Part shown: positions 9,784 through 20,490 of the stretch, one piece after another
Numbering within the stretch: position 1 is the first letter of the stretch
Layout: the number at the start of each line of letters is the position of its first letter
Assembly (NCBI RefSeq): GCF_003086295.3
Contig: NC_092045.1
Coordinates: 27,260,022-27,324,021 of the forward strand
Origin: Arachis hypogaea
Lineage: Eukaryota > Streptophyta > Magnoliopsida > Fabales > Fabaceae
Length of the DNA stretch: 64,000 nucleotides
Direction of reading: 5' to 3'
Translations under genes and position numbers: made by a program
Notes under the pieces: model-generated
The model's input: the letters and a program-made list of their open reading frames with translations, nothing else
Told to the model about the DNA's origin: nothing
Database searches by the model: none

Positions 9784-9954
9784 TACTCATAATATTTTTA
9801 TATTTGATAAAAAATTAATTATCAACTTTCACTATAAAAAAAAGGGTTAAAGAACATCATACCTCTTTAAATATTTATAATATTTTGATAGAATTGCTTC
9901 TAACATAATAAAAGTGACTTATTTATTTTTATTTTTTAAATACACAGATGGTTA
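7657..9954. other. AT-rich intergenic stretch, no gene seen
   Basis: I find no convincing coding sequence, RNA gene or complete transposon. The part 8640-9410 is richer in promoter-like and C/T-rich sequence and could be a decayed LTR fragment, but no partner copy is present in the window. A long AT microsatellite lies at its right end. Confidence 0.5.
9704..9781. repeat. (AT)n microsatellite
   Basis: About 78 bases of alternating A and T with a single break (TATAATAT) near 9727. It lies about 180 bp outside the left LTR of element A. Confidence 0.9.
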
Positions 9955-9959
9955 GTTGG

Positions 9960-10423
9960 TGTTCCGTCAAAGGATACTTGTCCGTGTTATAGCTAGGCAA
10001 CGTATTCTTCAGCGGTCCCTTGAGCTTCAGGCAGTGATATTCTCGGAACTGGGACTCTAACATGGAACCTACAAGAAAAACTCTGAAGCTCAAGTCAGTA
10101 ATTTTTATTATAGAGGAGAAATAAAACAATGTATGATCGTGAAGAGACTGTCGTCGCTCCTTTAGAGCAGATAGCCGGAAATGTACGCCTTTTGCATGTC
10201 CTTAGCGAGGTTAGCTCCCCGTATTATATATACGGAGTGTTGTTAGTGTTTGTTGACGGATTGCATGGGTAGTGCTCGGATCTTTAGGGGTTTTGAAAAT
10301 GATTTTTGAAACCGAGTCTTAGTGATGCGAGAATCTCAGTAATGTTGGTTTACTAAGAATTTTGTGGTAACCTGGCTCATGCTCGGTTACGGTTTCTTAA
10401 GCCGAGAATGTTGGTATGGTCCA
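9960..10423 (-). repeat. Element A 3' LTR (left copy)
   Basis: This 464-bp copy is homologous to the split right copy. A TATA-rich segment (GTATTATATATAC, about 10219-10231) lies inside and would fit the LTR promoter on either strand. It is followed on the right by the polypurine tract. Confidence 0.85.
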
Positions 10424-10785
10424 CAGCCCCCAAGCTTGGCCTGTAAAAAACAGGTTGAACTTTGATATTCTCGGTTTTAGAAAGTTGCGTCTTTGAATGA
10501 GTATATCGCATGAGCCCCAAAGTTCAACGTGTTTTTTGTTTTTGTTTTTGTTATTTTTTTGTTGGCTTGTATTTTGGGCTGACTGGCGGAAAAAAATGCT
10601 TTTGGTCAGAATATGTGTAGTTAGTGGAAGGGGAGGCGTTCGTGGGGTTCAGTGCCTTAATAACTCCTTGTCTTCTAACTGTTTGTATTCCTTGTCTTGT
10701 GTACTGAAGAGAATCATGAGTAAGAAAGGTTAGTGTTTTGTTCTCTTCTGTTTGTACTTTTGCTTTTTCCTTTCTTTATCGTATT

Positions 10786-12009
10786 ATGGGTAAAAAGCGC
10801 ATGGCTGTTATCGAAGAAAATGATCCTTATAGTTGGGTAGATAGTGACGTTAAGGCTCATGCTTCTATTTTTAGTACTGTTGAGATGGTTTCACAATTGA
10901 ATGAGGTGAGGTGGGTTAGGAGTAGTTAAAATTTGGAGGTGAGGTTTCTGCCTTGTGGGGAGGATGATAGAGTATGTGAGAAGAGGTCTGATTGGTCGTA
11001 TTTCTATCTTTATACCTATATGTTGACAGAGTTGGGAATGCAACTCCCTTTTTCTGATTTTGAGTGCGGGGTGTTGTCATTGCTGAATTGTGCACCCTCA
11101 CAACTTCATCCTAACTCTTGGGCCTTCGTCCGGGCATTTGAATATTCGATGGAACACTTAGAGTGTTATCCATCTCTAGGCCTGTTCTTTTCTCTTTTTC
11201 AGGCGAAAGGTGTTTGGAAAGGCGGCTGGGTAAACTTGAGCAGTTACTCGAGCCGGAGTGTGTTTAGTTTGTATAAAGGCTTGTTTAAGGATTTTAAGAA
11301 AATGTATGTAAAGGTACAAGTTTGCAAAGAATTTTATCCATTTTTTTCTTAACTCATTGATGGCTGAGAGGTCTCCTATTTTTTGGTGTCCTGAACTTAG
11401 ACAAGTTCTAGACTGTGAGAATAGGGTAAAGAGAGAAGAGTATGTATTAGATTTTTTGGTTTCGGTAATGTCGTCGTCGAAGTTGTTGTCGACACCTATG
11501 TTGTTGAAGCTTGAAGGGGATAGGGAGGCTTTGGATGAATACTTAGGTAATATAGGATTATCGCATTATCTTGTGTGGTTTGACTGTTGTGTTGTATTTG
11601 TTTAAATTGGGGTTTTGCTTTCAGGTGAGAAGGCTCCAACCCTTACTACTACTAGTTTGAAGGCTTTTGTTTCAAAGGCTAAGAAGAAAGAAAGGGAGGG
11701 ATCGTCTACTAATATGGCTAAAGAGAGTGATGCTGGAGTTATTCATTCTAGTGTCAATCAAGAGGTACCGTTGAAGAGGAAAAGGGGTGAGGCTTCTTCT
11801 CGGATTATAGATTTGACTGAGTTGAAGAAGAATGCTGGTGCATTCATTGTTGAGGAGATTGATGTTGCTCATCAAAGCCAAGTCATGTTGCATGGTTATA
11901 AGGAAGGACCGAGAAGCTCTATTTGGTCGGCGGGTTATCCATTCATGGCTATTGCCGAAGAGGTTGTCAAAGTGGATGCTGATGTTGAAATCATTCATGA
12001 GGCTGGTAA
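10786..12009 (+). pseudogene. Antisense ORF of element A, 'putative gypsy-type transposon' protein
   Basis: This gene runs opposite to gag-pol of element A, between the RT and the 3' LTR. From ATG 10786 one frame continues to 11352 with one internal stop (10927-10929). It includes DWSYFYLYTYMLTELGMQLP, APSQLHPNSWAFVRAF and a WVNLSS block, which I recognise as the plant 'putative gypsy type transposon' family (Pfam PF04195 type). After a frame change at the T-run near 11341 it continues at 11357-11590, an intron probably ends at 11624 (TTGCTTTCAG), and 11625-12009 encodes a Lys/Arg-rich segment (PLKRKRGEASS) and an acidic tail. Antisense extra ORFs are known in Tat-lineage elements; their function is unknown. 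Element B is inserted at its 3' end, and stops and frame changes make it inactive. Confidence 0.65.
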
Positions 12010-12014
12010 GATAG

Positions 12015-13595
12015 TGATGAGCGGATAATTTGTATGCTTTTTGGCATTGTTTTTAGTATGTTTTTAGTATGATCTAGTTAGTTTTTAGTAAATTTTTGTT
12101 AGTTTTTAGTTAAAATTCACTTTTCTGGACTTTACTATGAGTTTGTGTGTTTTTCTGTAATTTCAGGTATTTTCTGGCTGAAATTGAGGGACCTGAGCAA
12201 AAATCTGATTCAGAGACTAAAAAGGACTGCAGATGCTGTTGGATTCTGACCTCCCTGCACTCGAAGTGGATTTTCTGGAGCTACAGAAGCCCAATTGGCG
12301 CGCTCTCAACGGCGTTGGAAAGTAGACATCCTGGGCTTTCCAGAATATATGATAGTCCATACTTTGTTCAAGATTTGATGGCCCAAACTGGCGTTCAAAG
12401 TCACCTTCAGAATTCCCAGCGTTAAACGCCGGAACTGGCACAAGGATGGGAGTTAAACGCCCAAACTGGCACCAAAGCTGGCGTTTAACTCCAAGAAGAG
12501 TCTCTACATGAAAATGCTTCAATGCTCAGCCCAAGCACACACCAAGTGGGCCCGGAAGTAGATTTTTATGTCATTTACTCATCTCTGTAAACCCTAGGCT
12601 ACTAGTTCTATATATATAGGACCTTTTACTATTGTATTATAATCTTATGATCTTTGGAGTCTTTTGATCTTTAGATCTTTTGATCACTTTGGGAGGCTGG
12701 CCATTCGGCCATGCCTAGACCTTGTTCTTATGTATTTTCAACGGTGGAGTTTCTACACACCATAGATTAAGGTGTGGAGCTCTGCTGTACCTCGAGTATT
12801 AATGCAATTACTATTGTTCTTCTATTCAATTCCGCTTGTTCTTGTTCTAAGATATCACTTGTTCTTCAACTTGATGAATGTGATGATCCGTGACACTCAT
12901 CATCATTCTCACCTATGAACGTGTGCCTGACAACCACCTCCGTTCTACCTTAGATTGGGTGGATATCTCTTGGATTCTTTAACCGGAATCTTCGTGGTAT
13001 AAGCTAGAACTGATGGGGGCATTCAAGAGAATCCGGAAGGTCTAAACCTTGTCTGTGGTATTCTGAGTAGGATTCAATGATTGAATGACTGTGATGAGCT
13101 TCAAACTCCTGAGGGCGGGGCGTTAGTGACAGACGCAAAAGAATCACTGGATTCTATTCCGGCCTGATTGAGAACCGACAGATGGATAGCTGTGCCGTGA
13201 CAGGGTGCGTTGAACATTTCCACTGAGAGGATGGGAGGTAGCCACTGACAACGGTGAAACCCTTGCATACAGCTTGCCATGGAAAGGAGTAAGAAGGATT
13301 GGATGAAGACAGTAGGAAAGCAGAGAGACGGAAGGAACACAGCATCTCCATACGCTTATCTGAAATTCCCACCAATGAATTGCATAAGTATCTCTATCTT
13401 TATCTTTATGTTTTATTCATCATTCATAACCATTTGAGTTTGCCTGACTAAGATTTACAAGGTGACCATAGCTTGCTTCATACCAACAATCTCTGTAGGA
13501 TCGACCCTTACTCGCGTAAGGTTTATTACTTGGACGACCCAGTACACTTGCTGGTTAGTTGTGCGAAGTTGTAGTGATCACAATTTCGTCCACCA
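12015..13595 (+). repeat. Element B 5' LTR
   Basis: It starts TGATGAGCGG and ends GTCCACCA. A TATA-like run TATATATATAGG (about 12609-12620) probably marks the promoter. Four partial copies of the GGCGTTTAACGCC palindrome start at 12389, 12416, 12447 and 12479. ORFs of 73-101 aa inside it recur in the other LTR only because the LTRs are duplicates. Confidence 0.9.
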
Positions 13596-13597
13596 AG

Positions 13598-13617
13598 TTT
13601 TTGGCGCCGTTGCCGGG
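13598..13617 (+). other. Element B primer-binding site
   Basis: TTTTTGGCGCCGTTGCCGGG starts two bases after the LTR end. The core TGGCGCCGTTGCCGGGGA is the primer site I associate with tRNA-Asp priming in Athila-type elements. An identical core follows the 5' LTR of element C. Confidence 0.8.
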
Positions 13618-13621
13618 GATT

Positions 13622-15225
13622 GTTGAGTTTGGACAACTGACGGTTCATCTTGTTGCTTAGATTAGGTATTTTTCTTCAGAATTCTTAAGAATGAATTCTA
13701 GAGTTTCATGATGACTTGTTGAAGTCTGGCTGGCTGTGAAGCCACTATCTAATTTCATTGGACCGAGGTTTCAACTTCTCATCACAAGAGCTTGTTGATT
13801 TCTATCAATCTTGCTGTTGGAGCAGTTATCTGCTAAGGCTTGGCTGGCCATAGGCCATGTCTAGTGTTTTGGACCGAAGCTTTCTTTGAAAGCTTGGCTT
13901 GCTATGAAGCCATGTCTAATTCCTGGACCGGAGTCTTAGACTAGCATTGCATGATTCCTGGAATTCTCATTAAGAATTCTGATATCTTTATTTTCTTTTC
14001 CACTTAATTTTCGAAAAAACAAAAAAAAAATTACAAAATCATAAAATCCAAAAATATTTCTTGTTTGAGTCTAGAGTCTCATTTTAAGTTTAGTGTCAAT
14101 TGCATGTTTCTGCTCCTTTTGCATTCATGCATGTGTCTTCATTAATCTTCAAGTTGTTCTTGATGGTTTCATTGCTCTGATTTTTAAATTCTCTTGACTT
14201 GAGTGTTTTGTGTGTCTCATATGCATTCTCATTTTGTTAGTGTCAGTAGTATACAAACTGCTAAGTTTGGTGTCTTGCATGCATTGTTATTTGATTTTAG
14301 TTGCATTTTGATTATTCCTCTTTATTAAAAATCCAAAAATATTTTTAATTTGTGTCTTTTCAAGTCAATAATACAGAGAATTTGAAGATTCAGAACATAC
14401 TACAGAGGAATTACACAGAAAAAGCTGGGCGTTCAAAACGCCCAGTGAAGAAGGACAGACTGGCATTTAAACGCCAGCCAGGGTGCCTGGCTGGGCGTTT
14501 AACGCCCAAAAGGGTAGTAGTTTGGGCGTTAAACGCCAGAATGTGCACCATTCTGGGCGTTTAACGCCAGGATGGCACAAGAGGGAAGATTTTGTTTTCA
14601 AATCAAATTTTTTTAATTTTCAAAATCTTTACAAAATCAAATCTTTTTCAAAATCAATTTCTTTCTATTTTCAAAAATACTTGCTATCAATTAATGATTT
14701 GATTCAACATTTCAAGTATGTTGCCTTTTCTGTTGAGAAAGGTTTAATGTTTGAATCATATCTTTTCTTGATAGCCAAGTCATTAATTTTTAAAATCAAA
14801 TCTTTTTTAAAAAATTTTTCAAATCATATTTTCTCAATCACATCTTTTTAAAATCAATCATATCTTCTTAACCACATCTTTTTCAAAATAGTTTTCAATC
14901 AAATCTTTTTGATTTCTAATTTTAAAATCTTTTTCAAAAAATCACTTTACTTCTTTCTCAATCATGGTTTTCAAAAATCAATTAGTGTTTTTCAAAATGT
15001 TTTTTAAAATATTTTACTTAATTTTCGAAAATTTCTTCCCCTCTTCTCACATCCTTCTATTTATGGACTAACACTATTCCTTAATGAACAATTCGAACTC
15101 CATCTTTCTTGATAAGTTCGAATTTTCTACTTCTGCCTTCTATTTTTCTTTTCCTCTGACACCTCAAGGAATCTCTATACTGTGACATAGAGGATTCCAT
15201 ATTTTCTTGTTCTCTTCTCTTTCAT
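13622..15225 (+). other. Element B untranslated leader
   Basis: This 1.6-kb stretch has no credible ORF. It consists of imperfect local duplications (GCTTGGCTGGCCATAGGCCATG-like blocks at 13700-13940), a TAAGTTTGGTGT copy at 14264, the palindrome array at 14425-14570, and then AT-rich DNA with many CAAATCTTTTTC-type repeats (14590-15010). Element C has the same organisation at 41020-42630. Confidence 0.7.
14425..14570. repeat. Palindrome array 1 of element B, 31-bp period
   Basis: Five palindromic units related to CTGGCGTTTAAACGCCAG start at 14425, 14460, 14491, 14522 and 14553, giving spacings of 35, 31, 31 and 31 bp. Spacers of about 13-17 bp differ in sequence. Substitutions sit in single arms, but the GGCGTT/AACGCC arms are kept. 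Confidence 0.95.
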
Positions 15226-17564
15226 ATGAGCAGAAGCAAAGACAAAAGCATTCTTGTTGAGGCTGATCCTGAACCTGAAAGGACCTTGAAGCGAAAGCTA
15301 AGAGAAGCTAAGGCACAATTCTCTGTAGAGGACCTAACAGAAATCTTCCAAGAAGAAGAACCCATGGCAGCCGAAAACAACAACAATGCCAATAATGCAA
15401 GGAGGGTGCTGGGTGACTTTACTGCACCTACTCCCAACTTCTATGGGAGAAGCATCTCTATCCCTGCCATTGGAGCAAACAACTTTGAGCTTAAGCCTCA
15501 ATTAGTTTCTCTAATGCAACAGAATTGCAAGTTCCATGGACTTCCATTGGAAGATCCTCATCAGTTTTTAGCTGAATTCTTGCAAATCTGTGACACTGTC
15601 AAGACTAATGGGGTTGACCCTGAGGTCTACAGACTTATGCTATTCCTTTTTGCTGTAAGAGACAGAGCTAGGACATGGTTGGATTCACAACCTAAAGAAA
15701 GCCTGAACTCTTGGGAAAAGCTAGTCAATGCCTTCTTGGCAAAGTTCTTTCCACCTCAAAAATTGAGTAAGCTTAGAGTGGAAGTCCAAACCTTCAGACA
15801 GAAGGAAGGAGAATCCCTCTATGAAGCTTGGGAAAGATACAAACAATTGATCAGAAAGTGTCCCTCTGATATGCTTTCTGAATGAAGCATCATAGGTATC
15901 TTCTATGATGGTCTGTTTGAACTGTCCAAGATGTCTTTGGATAGCTCTGCTGGAGGATCTCTTCATCTGAAGAAGACGCCTACAGAAGCTCAAGAACTAA
16001 TTGAAATGGTTGCAAATAACCAATTCATGTACACTTCTGAAAGAAATCCCGTGAACAGTGGGACAAATCAGAAGAAAGGAGTTCTTGAGATTGATACTCT
16101 GAATGCCATATTGGCTCAGAACAAAATATTGACTCAGCAAGTCAATATGATTTCTCAAAGTCTGTCTGGAATGCAAAATGCACTAGGTAGTACTAAGGAA
16201 GCTTCATCTGAAGAAGAAGCTTATGATCCTGAGAACACTTCAATGGGAGAGGTGAATTACATGGGAGACCCCTATGGAAACACCTATAATCCTTCATGGA
16301 GAAATCATCCAAATCTCTCATAGAAGGATCAACAGAGACCTCAACAAGGTTTCAACAACAATAATGGTGAAGAAACAGGTTTAGCAATGGCAAGCCCTTT
16401 CCATCATCTTCTCAGCAACAGACAGAGAGTTCTAAGCAGAACACCTCTGACTTAGCAACCATGGTCTCTGATCTAATCAAAACCACTCAAAGTTTCATGA
16501 CTGAAACAAGGTCCTCCATTAGAAACTTGGAGGGACAAGTGGGTCAGCTGAGCAAGAAAATTACTGAACTCCCTCCTAATACTCTTCCAAGCAATACAGA
16601 AGAAAATCCAAAAGGAGAGTGCAAGGCCATCAACATGGCCGAATTTGGAGAGGAGGGAGAGGCAGTGAACGCCACTGAGGAAGACTTCAATGGACGTCCA
16701 CTGACCTCCAATGAGTTCCCCAAAGAGGAACCATGGGAATCTGAGGCTCAAAATGAGACCATAGAGATTCCATTGGACTTACTTCTGCCATTCATGAGCT
16801 CTGATGAGTATTCTTCCTCTGAAGAGGATGAGTATGTCACTGAAGAGCAAGTTGCTAAATACCTTGGAGCAATCATGAGGCTAAATGACAAGTTATTTGG
16901 AAATGAGACTTGGGAGGATGAATCCCCTTTGCTCACCAAAGAACTGGATGACTTGTCTAGGCAGAAATTACCTCAAAAGAGACAGGATCCTGGAAAGTTC
17001 TCAATACCTTGTACCATAGGCACCATGACCTTCAAGAAGGCCTTGTGTGACCTAGGGTCAAGTGTAAACCTCATGCCTCTCTCTGTAATGGAGAAGCTAG
17101 GGATCTTTGAGGTGCAAGCTGCAAAAATCTCACTAGAGATGGCAGACAACTCAAGAAAACAAGCTCATGGACTTGTAGAGGATGTTCTGGTAAAAGTTGA
17201 AGACCATTACATCCCTGCTGACTTCATAGTCCTAGAGACTGGGAAGTGCATGGATGAATCCATCATCCTTGGCAGACCCTTCCTAGCCACAGCAAAGGCT
17301 GTGATTGATGTGGACAGAGGAGAATTGATCATTCAAGTGAATGAAGAATCCTTTGTGTTTAAAGCTCAAGGATATCCCTCTGTCATCATGGAGAGGAAGC
17401 ATGAAGAGCTTCTCTCAAAACAGAGCCAAACAGAGCCCCCACAGTCAAACTCTAAGTTTGGTGTTGGGAGGCCACAACCAACTTCTAAGTTTGGTGTTGA
17501 ACCCCCACATTCAAACTCTAAGTTTGGTGTTGGGAGGTTCCAACATTGCTCTGAGCATCTGTGA
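15226..17564 (+). pseudogene. Element B gag-protease, interrupted
   Basis: The gag part (from ATG 15226) contains the retrotransposon gag domain (about residues 85-215: QFLAEFLQICDTVKTNGVDP, LFAVRDRARTWLDSQP, FRQKEGESLYEAWERYKQL). An in-frame TGA at 15883 replaces the Trp codon present in element C, a TAG follows at 16321, and a frameshift near 16370-16460 moves the rest to another frame (16461-17564). That last part holds an aspartic protease (FSIPCTIG, CDLGSSVNLMP, IILGRPFLATA) and ends with three SKFGV repeats. No RT follows, and the region after the stop already resembles the 3' part of Athila elements (GCGCTTGTTGGGAGGCAACC). The protein cannot be made as one piece. Confidence 0.85.
17447..17541 (+). 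repeat. Three tandem CTAAGTTTGGTGTT units in the protease ORF
   Basis: Three copies of (A/T)CTAAGTTTGGTGTTG spaced about 35-40 bases encode the SKFGV peptide repeats. Element C keeps the same three copies at about 44850-44940. The DNA motif matches the one abutting the 3' LTR. Confidence 0.85.
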
Positions 17565-17770
17565 GGCTCCATGAGAGCCCTCTGTCAAGCTACTGACATT
17601 AAAGAAGCGCTTGTTGGGAGGCAACCCAATGTTATATTTTATCTATTTTTCCTTTGTTATTTTATGTTTTCTGTAGGTTGATGATCATGAGAAGTCACAA
17701 AATCAATTGAAAAAGCAAAAACAGAATGAAAAACAGAAAGAAAAATAGCACACCCTGGAGGAAGAACCTA

Positions 17771-17942
17771 CTGGCGTTTAAACGCCAGTAAGGCTAGCAG
17801 ATGGGCGTTTAACGCCCAGTCTGGCACCATTCTGGGCGTTTAACGCCAGAAAGGGGCACCAGACTGGCGTTAAACGCCAGTAAAGGGCAAGAACTTGGCG
17901 TTAAACGCCAGAAAGGGGCACCAGCCCGGCGTTTAACGCTAG
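17771..17942. repeat. Palindrome array 2 of element B, 31-bp period
   Basis: Six units start at 17771, 17802, 17832, 17864, 17895 and 17926 (spacings 31, 30, 32, 31, 31). The first is a perfect CTGGCGTTTAAACGCCAG; others are TGGGCGTTTAACGCCCA or CTGGCGTTAAACGCCAG. The array lies between the protease ORF and the second ORF. Confidence 0.95.
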
Positions 17943-18371
17943 AATTGGCACAAAGAGCAATTTTACTCGCCACTTGGTGCAGGGATGACTTTTCCTTGAC
18001 ACCTCAGGATCTGTGGACCCCACAGGATCCCTACCTACCCCACCACTCTCTCTCTCTTCTTCACCCATTCACCAATCACCTCAACACCTCTTCCCCAAAA
18101 AAACCCTTCACCTATCAAATCCCATCTTTCTCTTCACCACTCACATCCATCCTTCATAAAACCCTACCTACCCCACCATTCAAATTCAAACCACTTTCCC
18201 TCCCAAACCCACCCATACATGACCGAACCATAACCCCCCCACTCCTATATAAACCCTTCTTCACTCCTTCATTTTCACACAACCTAAACACTACTTCTCC
18301 GCCCTTTGGCCGAACTACAAGGCCATCTCCATCTCCTCTATTTCTTCTTCTTCTACTCTCTTCTTTCTTCT

Positions 18372-18408
18372 TTTGCTCGAGGACAAGCAAACCTTTTAAG
18401 TTTGGTGT
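18372..18408 (+). promoter_or_regulatory. Hairpin plus TTTTAAGTTTGGTGT module, internal copy (element B)
   Basis: TTTGCTCG-AGGA-CAAGCAAA (18372-18391) can form an 8-bp stem with one mismatch, followed by TTTTAAGTTTGGTGT. The same module with different stem bases lies directly before the 3' LTR (20453-20490). This copy is about 40 bases before the start of the second ORF. Confidence 0.7.
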
Positions 18409-18445
18409 GGTAAAAGCATTGCTTTTTGTTTTTCCATAACCATTT

Positions 18446-19570
18446 ATGGCATCCAAGGCCGGAGAAACCTCTAGAAAGAGGAAAGAGAAGGCAAAAGCTT
18501 CCACCTCCGAGTCATGGGAGATGGAGAGATTCATCTCAAGGGTGCATCAAGACCACTTCTATGAAGTTGTGGCCTTGAAGAAGGTGATCCCCGAGGTCCC
18601 TTTCAAACTCAAAAAGAGTGAATATCTTGAGATCCGACATGAGATCCGAAGGAGAGGTTGGGAAGTTCTTACCAACCCCATTCAACAAGTCGGAATCTTA
18701 ATGGTTCAAGAGTTCTATGCCAATGCATGGATCACCAAGAACCATGATCAAAATGTGAACCCGGATCCAAAGAATTGGCTTACTATGGTTCGGGGTAAAT
18801 ACTTGGATTTTAGTCCGGAAAATGTAAGGTTGGCATTCAACTTGCCCATGATGCAAGGAGATGAACACCCTTACACTAGAAGGGTCAACTTTGATCAAAG
18901 GTTGGACCAAGTCCTCACAGTCATTTGTGAAGAGGGCGCCCAATGGAAGAGAGATTCAAGAGGAAAGCCGGTTCAATTGAGAAGGCATGACCTCAAACCC
19001 GTGGCTAGGGGATGGTTGGAGTTTATCCAACGCTCAATCATTCCCACTAGCAACCGGTCCGAAGTTACTATAGACCGGGCTATCATGATTCATAGCATCA
19101 TGATTAGAGAAGAAATAGAAGTTCATGAGGTGATATCCCAAGAACTTTATAAGGTGGCGGACAAGTCCTCTACCTTGGCAAGGTTAGCCTTTCCTCATCT
19201 CATTTGTCACCTCTGTTATTCAGTTGGAGTTGACATAGAGGGAGACATCCCCATTGATGAGGGCAAGCCCATCACTAAGAAGAGGATGGAGCAAACAAGA
19301 GACCCCTCTCATCATCAAATCCCTGAGATGCCTCAAGGGATGCACTTTCCTCCACAAAACTATTGGGAGCAACTAAACACCTCCCTAGGAGAATTGAGTT
19401 CCAACATGGGACAACTAAGGGTGGAACACCAAGAACATTCCATTCTCCTCCATGAAATTAGAGAAGATCAAAGAATCATGAGAGAGGAGCAACAAAGACA
19501 AGGAAGAGACATTGAGGAGCTCAAGCACTCCATAGGATCTTCAAGAGGAAGAACAAGCCGCCATCACTAA
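18446..19570 (+). CDS. Second ORF of element B, 'putative plant transposon protein', intact
   Basis: An uninterrupted 374-residue protein. The N-terminus is basic (SRKRKEKAKAS), suggesting nuclear import or nucleic acid binding. The core (about 30-270) has blocks such as FYEVVALKKVIPEVPF, FYANAWI and WLEFIQRSIIPTSNRSEVT, which I recognise as the 'putative plant transposon protein' domain found in the env position of Athila-type elements. The C-terminus (about 300-374) is a long Glu/Gln/Arg-rich helix, probably a coiled coil. There is no signal peptide or membrane segment, so it is not an envelope protein. It is the only complete ORF of the element. In element C the homologous ORF has lost most of the core. 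Function is not established. Confidence 0.8.
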   Translation: MASKAGETSRKRKEKAKASTSESWEMERFISRVHQDHFYEVVALKKVIPEVPFKLKKSEYLEIRHEIRRRGWEVLTNPIQQVGILMVQEFYANAWITKNHDQNVNPDPKNWLTMVRGKYLDFSPENVRLAFNLPMMQGDEHPYTRRVNFDQRLDQVLTVICEEGAQWKRDSRGKPVQLRRHDLKPVARGWLEFIQRSIIPTSNRSEVTIDRAIMIHSIMIREEIEVHEVISQELYKVADKSSTLARLAFPHLICHLCYSVGVDIEGDIPIDEGKPITKKRMEQTRDPSHHQIPEMPQGMHFPPQNYWEQLNTSLGELSSNMGQLRVEHQEHSILLHEIREDQRIMREEQQRQGRDIEELKHSIGSSRGRTSRHH

Positions 19571-20452
19571 GGTGGACCCGTTCTTTAATTTCCTTGTTCT
19601 TTATTTTTCTGTTTTCGAAAATTATGCTTATGTTTATCTATGTTTGTGTCTTGTGATCATTAGTGTCTTAGTGTCTATGCCTTAAAGTTATGAATATCCT
19701 ATGAATCCATCACCTTTCTTGAATGAAAAATGTTCTTAATTGAAAAAGAGAAGAATTGCATGAATTTTGAATTTTATAACAGTTTAATTATTTTGATGTG
19801 GTGGCAATATTTTTGTTTTCTGAATGTATGCTTAAACAGTGCATATGTCTTTTGAATTTGTGGTTCATGAATGTTGGCTCTTGAAAGAATGATGAAAAAG
19901 GAGACATGTTACTGAGGATCTGAAAAATCATAAAAATGATTCTTGAAGCAAGAAAAAGCAGTGAATACAAAAAAAATTTGAAAAAAGAGAGAAAGAAAAA
20001 AAAAAGAGAAAAAGAAAGAAAAAGAAAGAAAAAGAAAGAAATAAAGTTGTGATCCAAGGCAAAAAGAGTGTGCTTAAGAACCCTGGACACCTCTAATTGG
20101 GGACTCTAGCAAAGCTTAGTCACAATGTGAAAAGGTTCACCCAATTATGTGTCTGTGGCATGTATGTATCCGGTGGTAATACTGGAAGACAGAGTGCTTT
20201 GGGCCACGGCCAAGACTCAATAAGTAGTTGTGTTCAAGAATCATCATACTTAACTAGGAGAATCAATGACACTATCTAGATTCTGAGTTCCTAAAGAAGC
20301 CAATCATTCTGAATTTCAAAGGATAGAGTGAGATGCCAAAACTGTTCAGAGGCAAAAAGCTAAAAGCCCCGCTCATCTAATTAATACTGATCTTCATAGA
20401 TGTTTTTGGAATTCATTGTATATTCTCTTCTTTTTATCTTATTTGATTTTCA
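19571..20452 (+). other. Element B 3' untranslated region
   Basis: No gene is seen. It contains a purine-rich A/G tract (19970-20045). The stretch from about 19830 onward has a close match in element C (about 46600-47380). Confidence 0.6.
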
Positions 20453-20490
20453 GTTGCTTGAGGACAAGCAACAATTTAAGTTTGGTGTTG
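20453..20490 (+). other. Hairpin plus polypurine-tract region at the 3' LTR (element B)
   Basis: GTTGCTTG-AGGA-CAAGCAAC (20453-20472) forms a perfect 8-bp stem with an AGGA loop. ATTTAAGTTTGGTGTTG (20474-20490) then runs right up to the LTR at 20491, where plus-strand priming is expected. Confidence 0.75.

Noticed and set aside
13101..13375. Short minus-strand ORFs repeated exactly at 21578-21852
   Set aside because: They lie inside the two LTRs of element B; the repetition is due to LTR duplication, not to gene conservation.
14425..14570. CRISPR-like array (repeats with regular spacers)
   Set aside because: Repeats are short palindromes with variable sequence and 13-17 bp spacers inside a plant retrotransposon; no cas genes and a eukaryotic context.
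18154..18534. 126-aa minus-strand ORF before the second ORF of element B
   Set aside because: Antisense of a pyrimidine-rich leader; no family resemblance, and the element C counterpart (45634-45981) differs in frame and length.
20097..20279. 60-aa ORF downstream of the second ORF in element B
   Set aside because: Located in the 3' untranslated region; the homologous part of element C (about 47040-47220) is not open.
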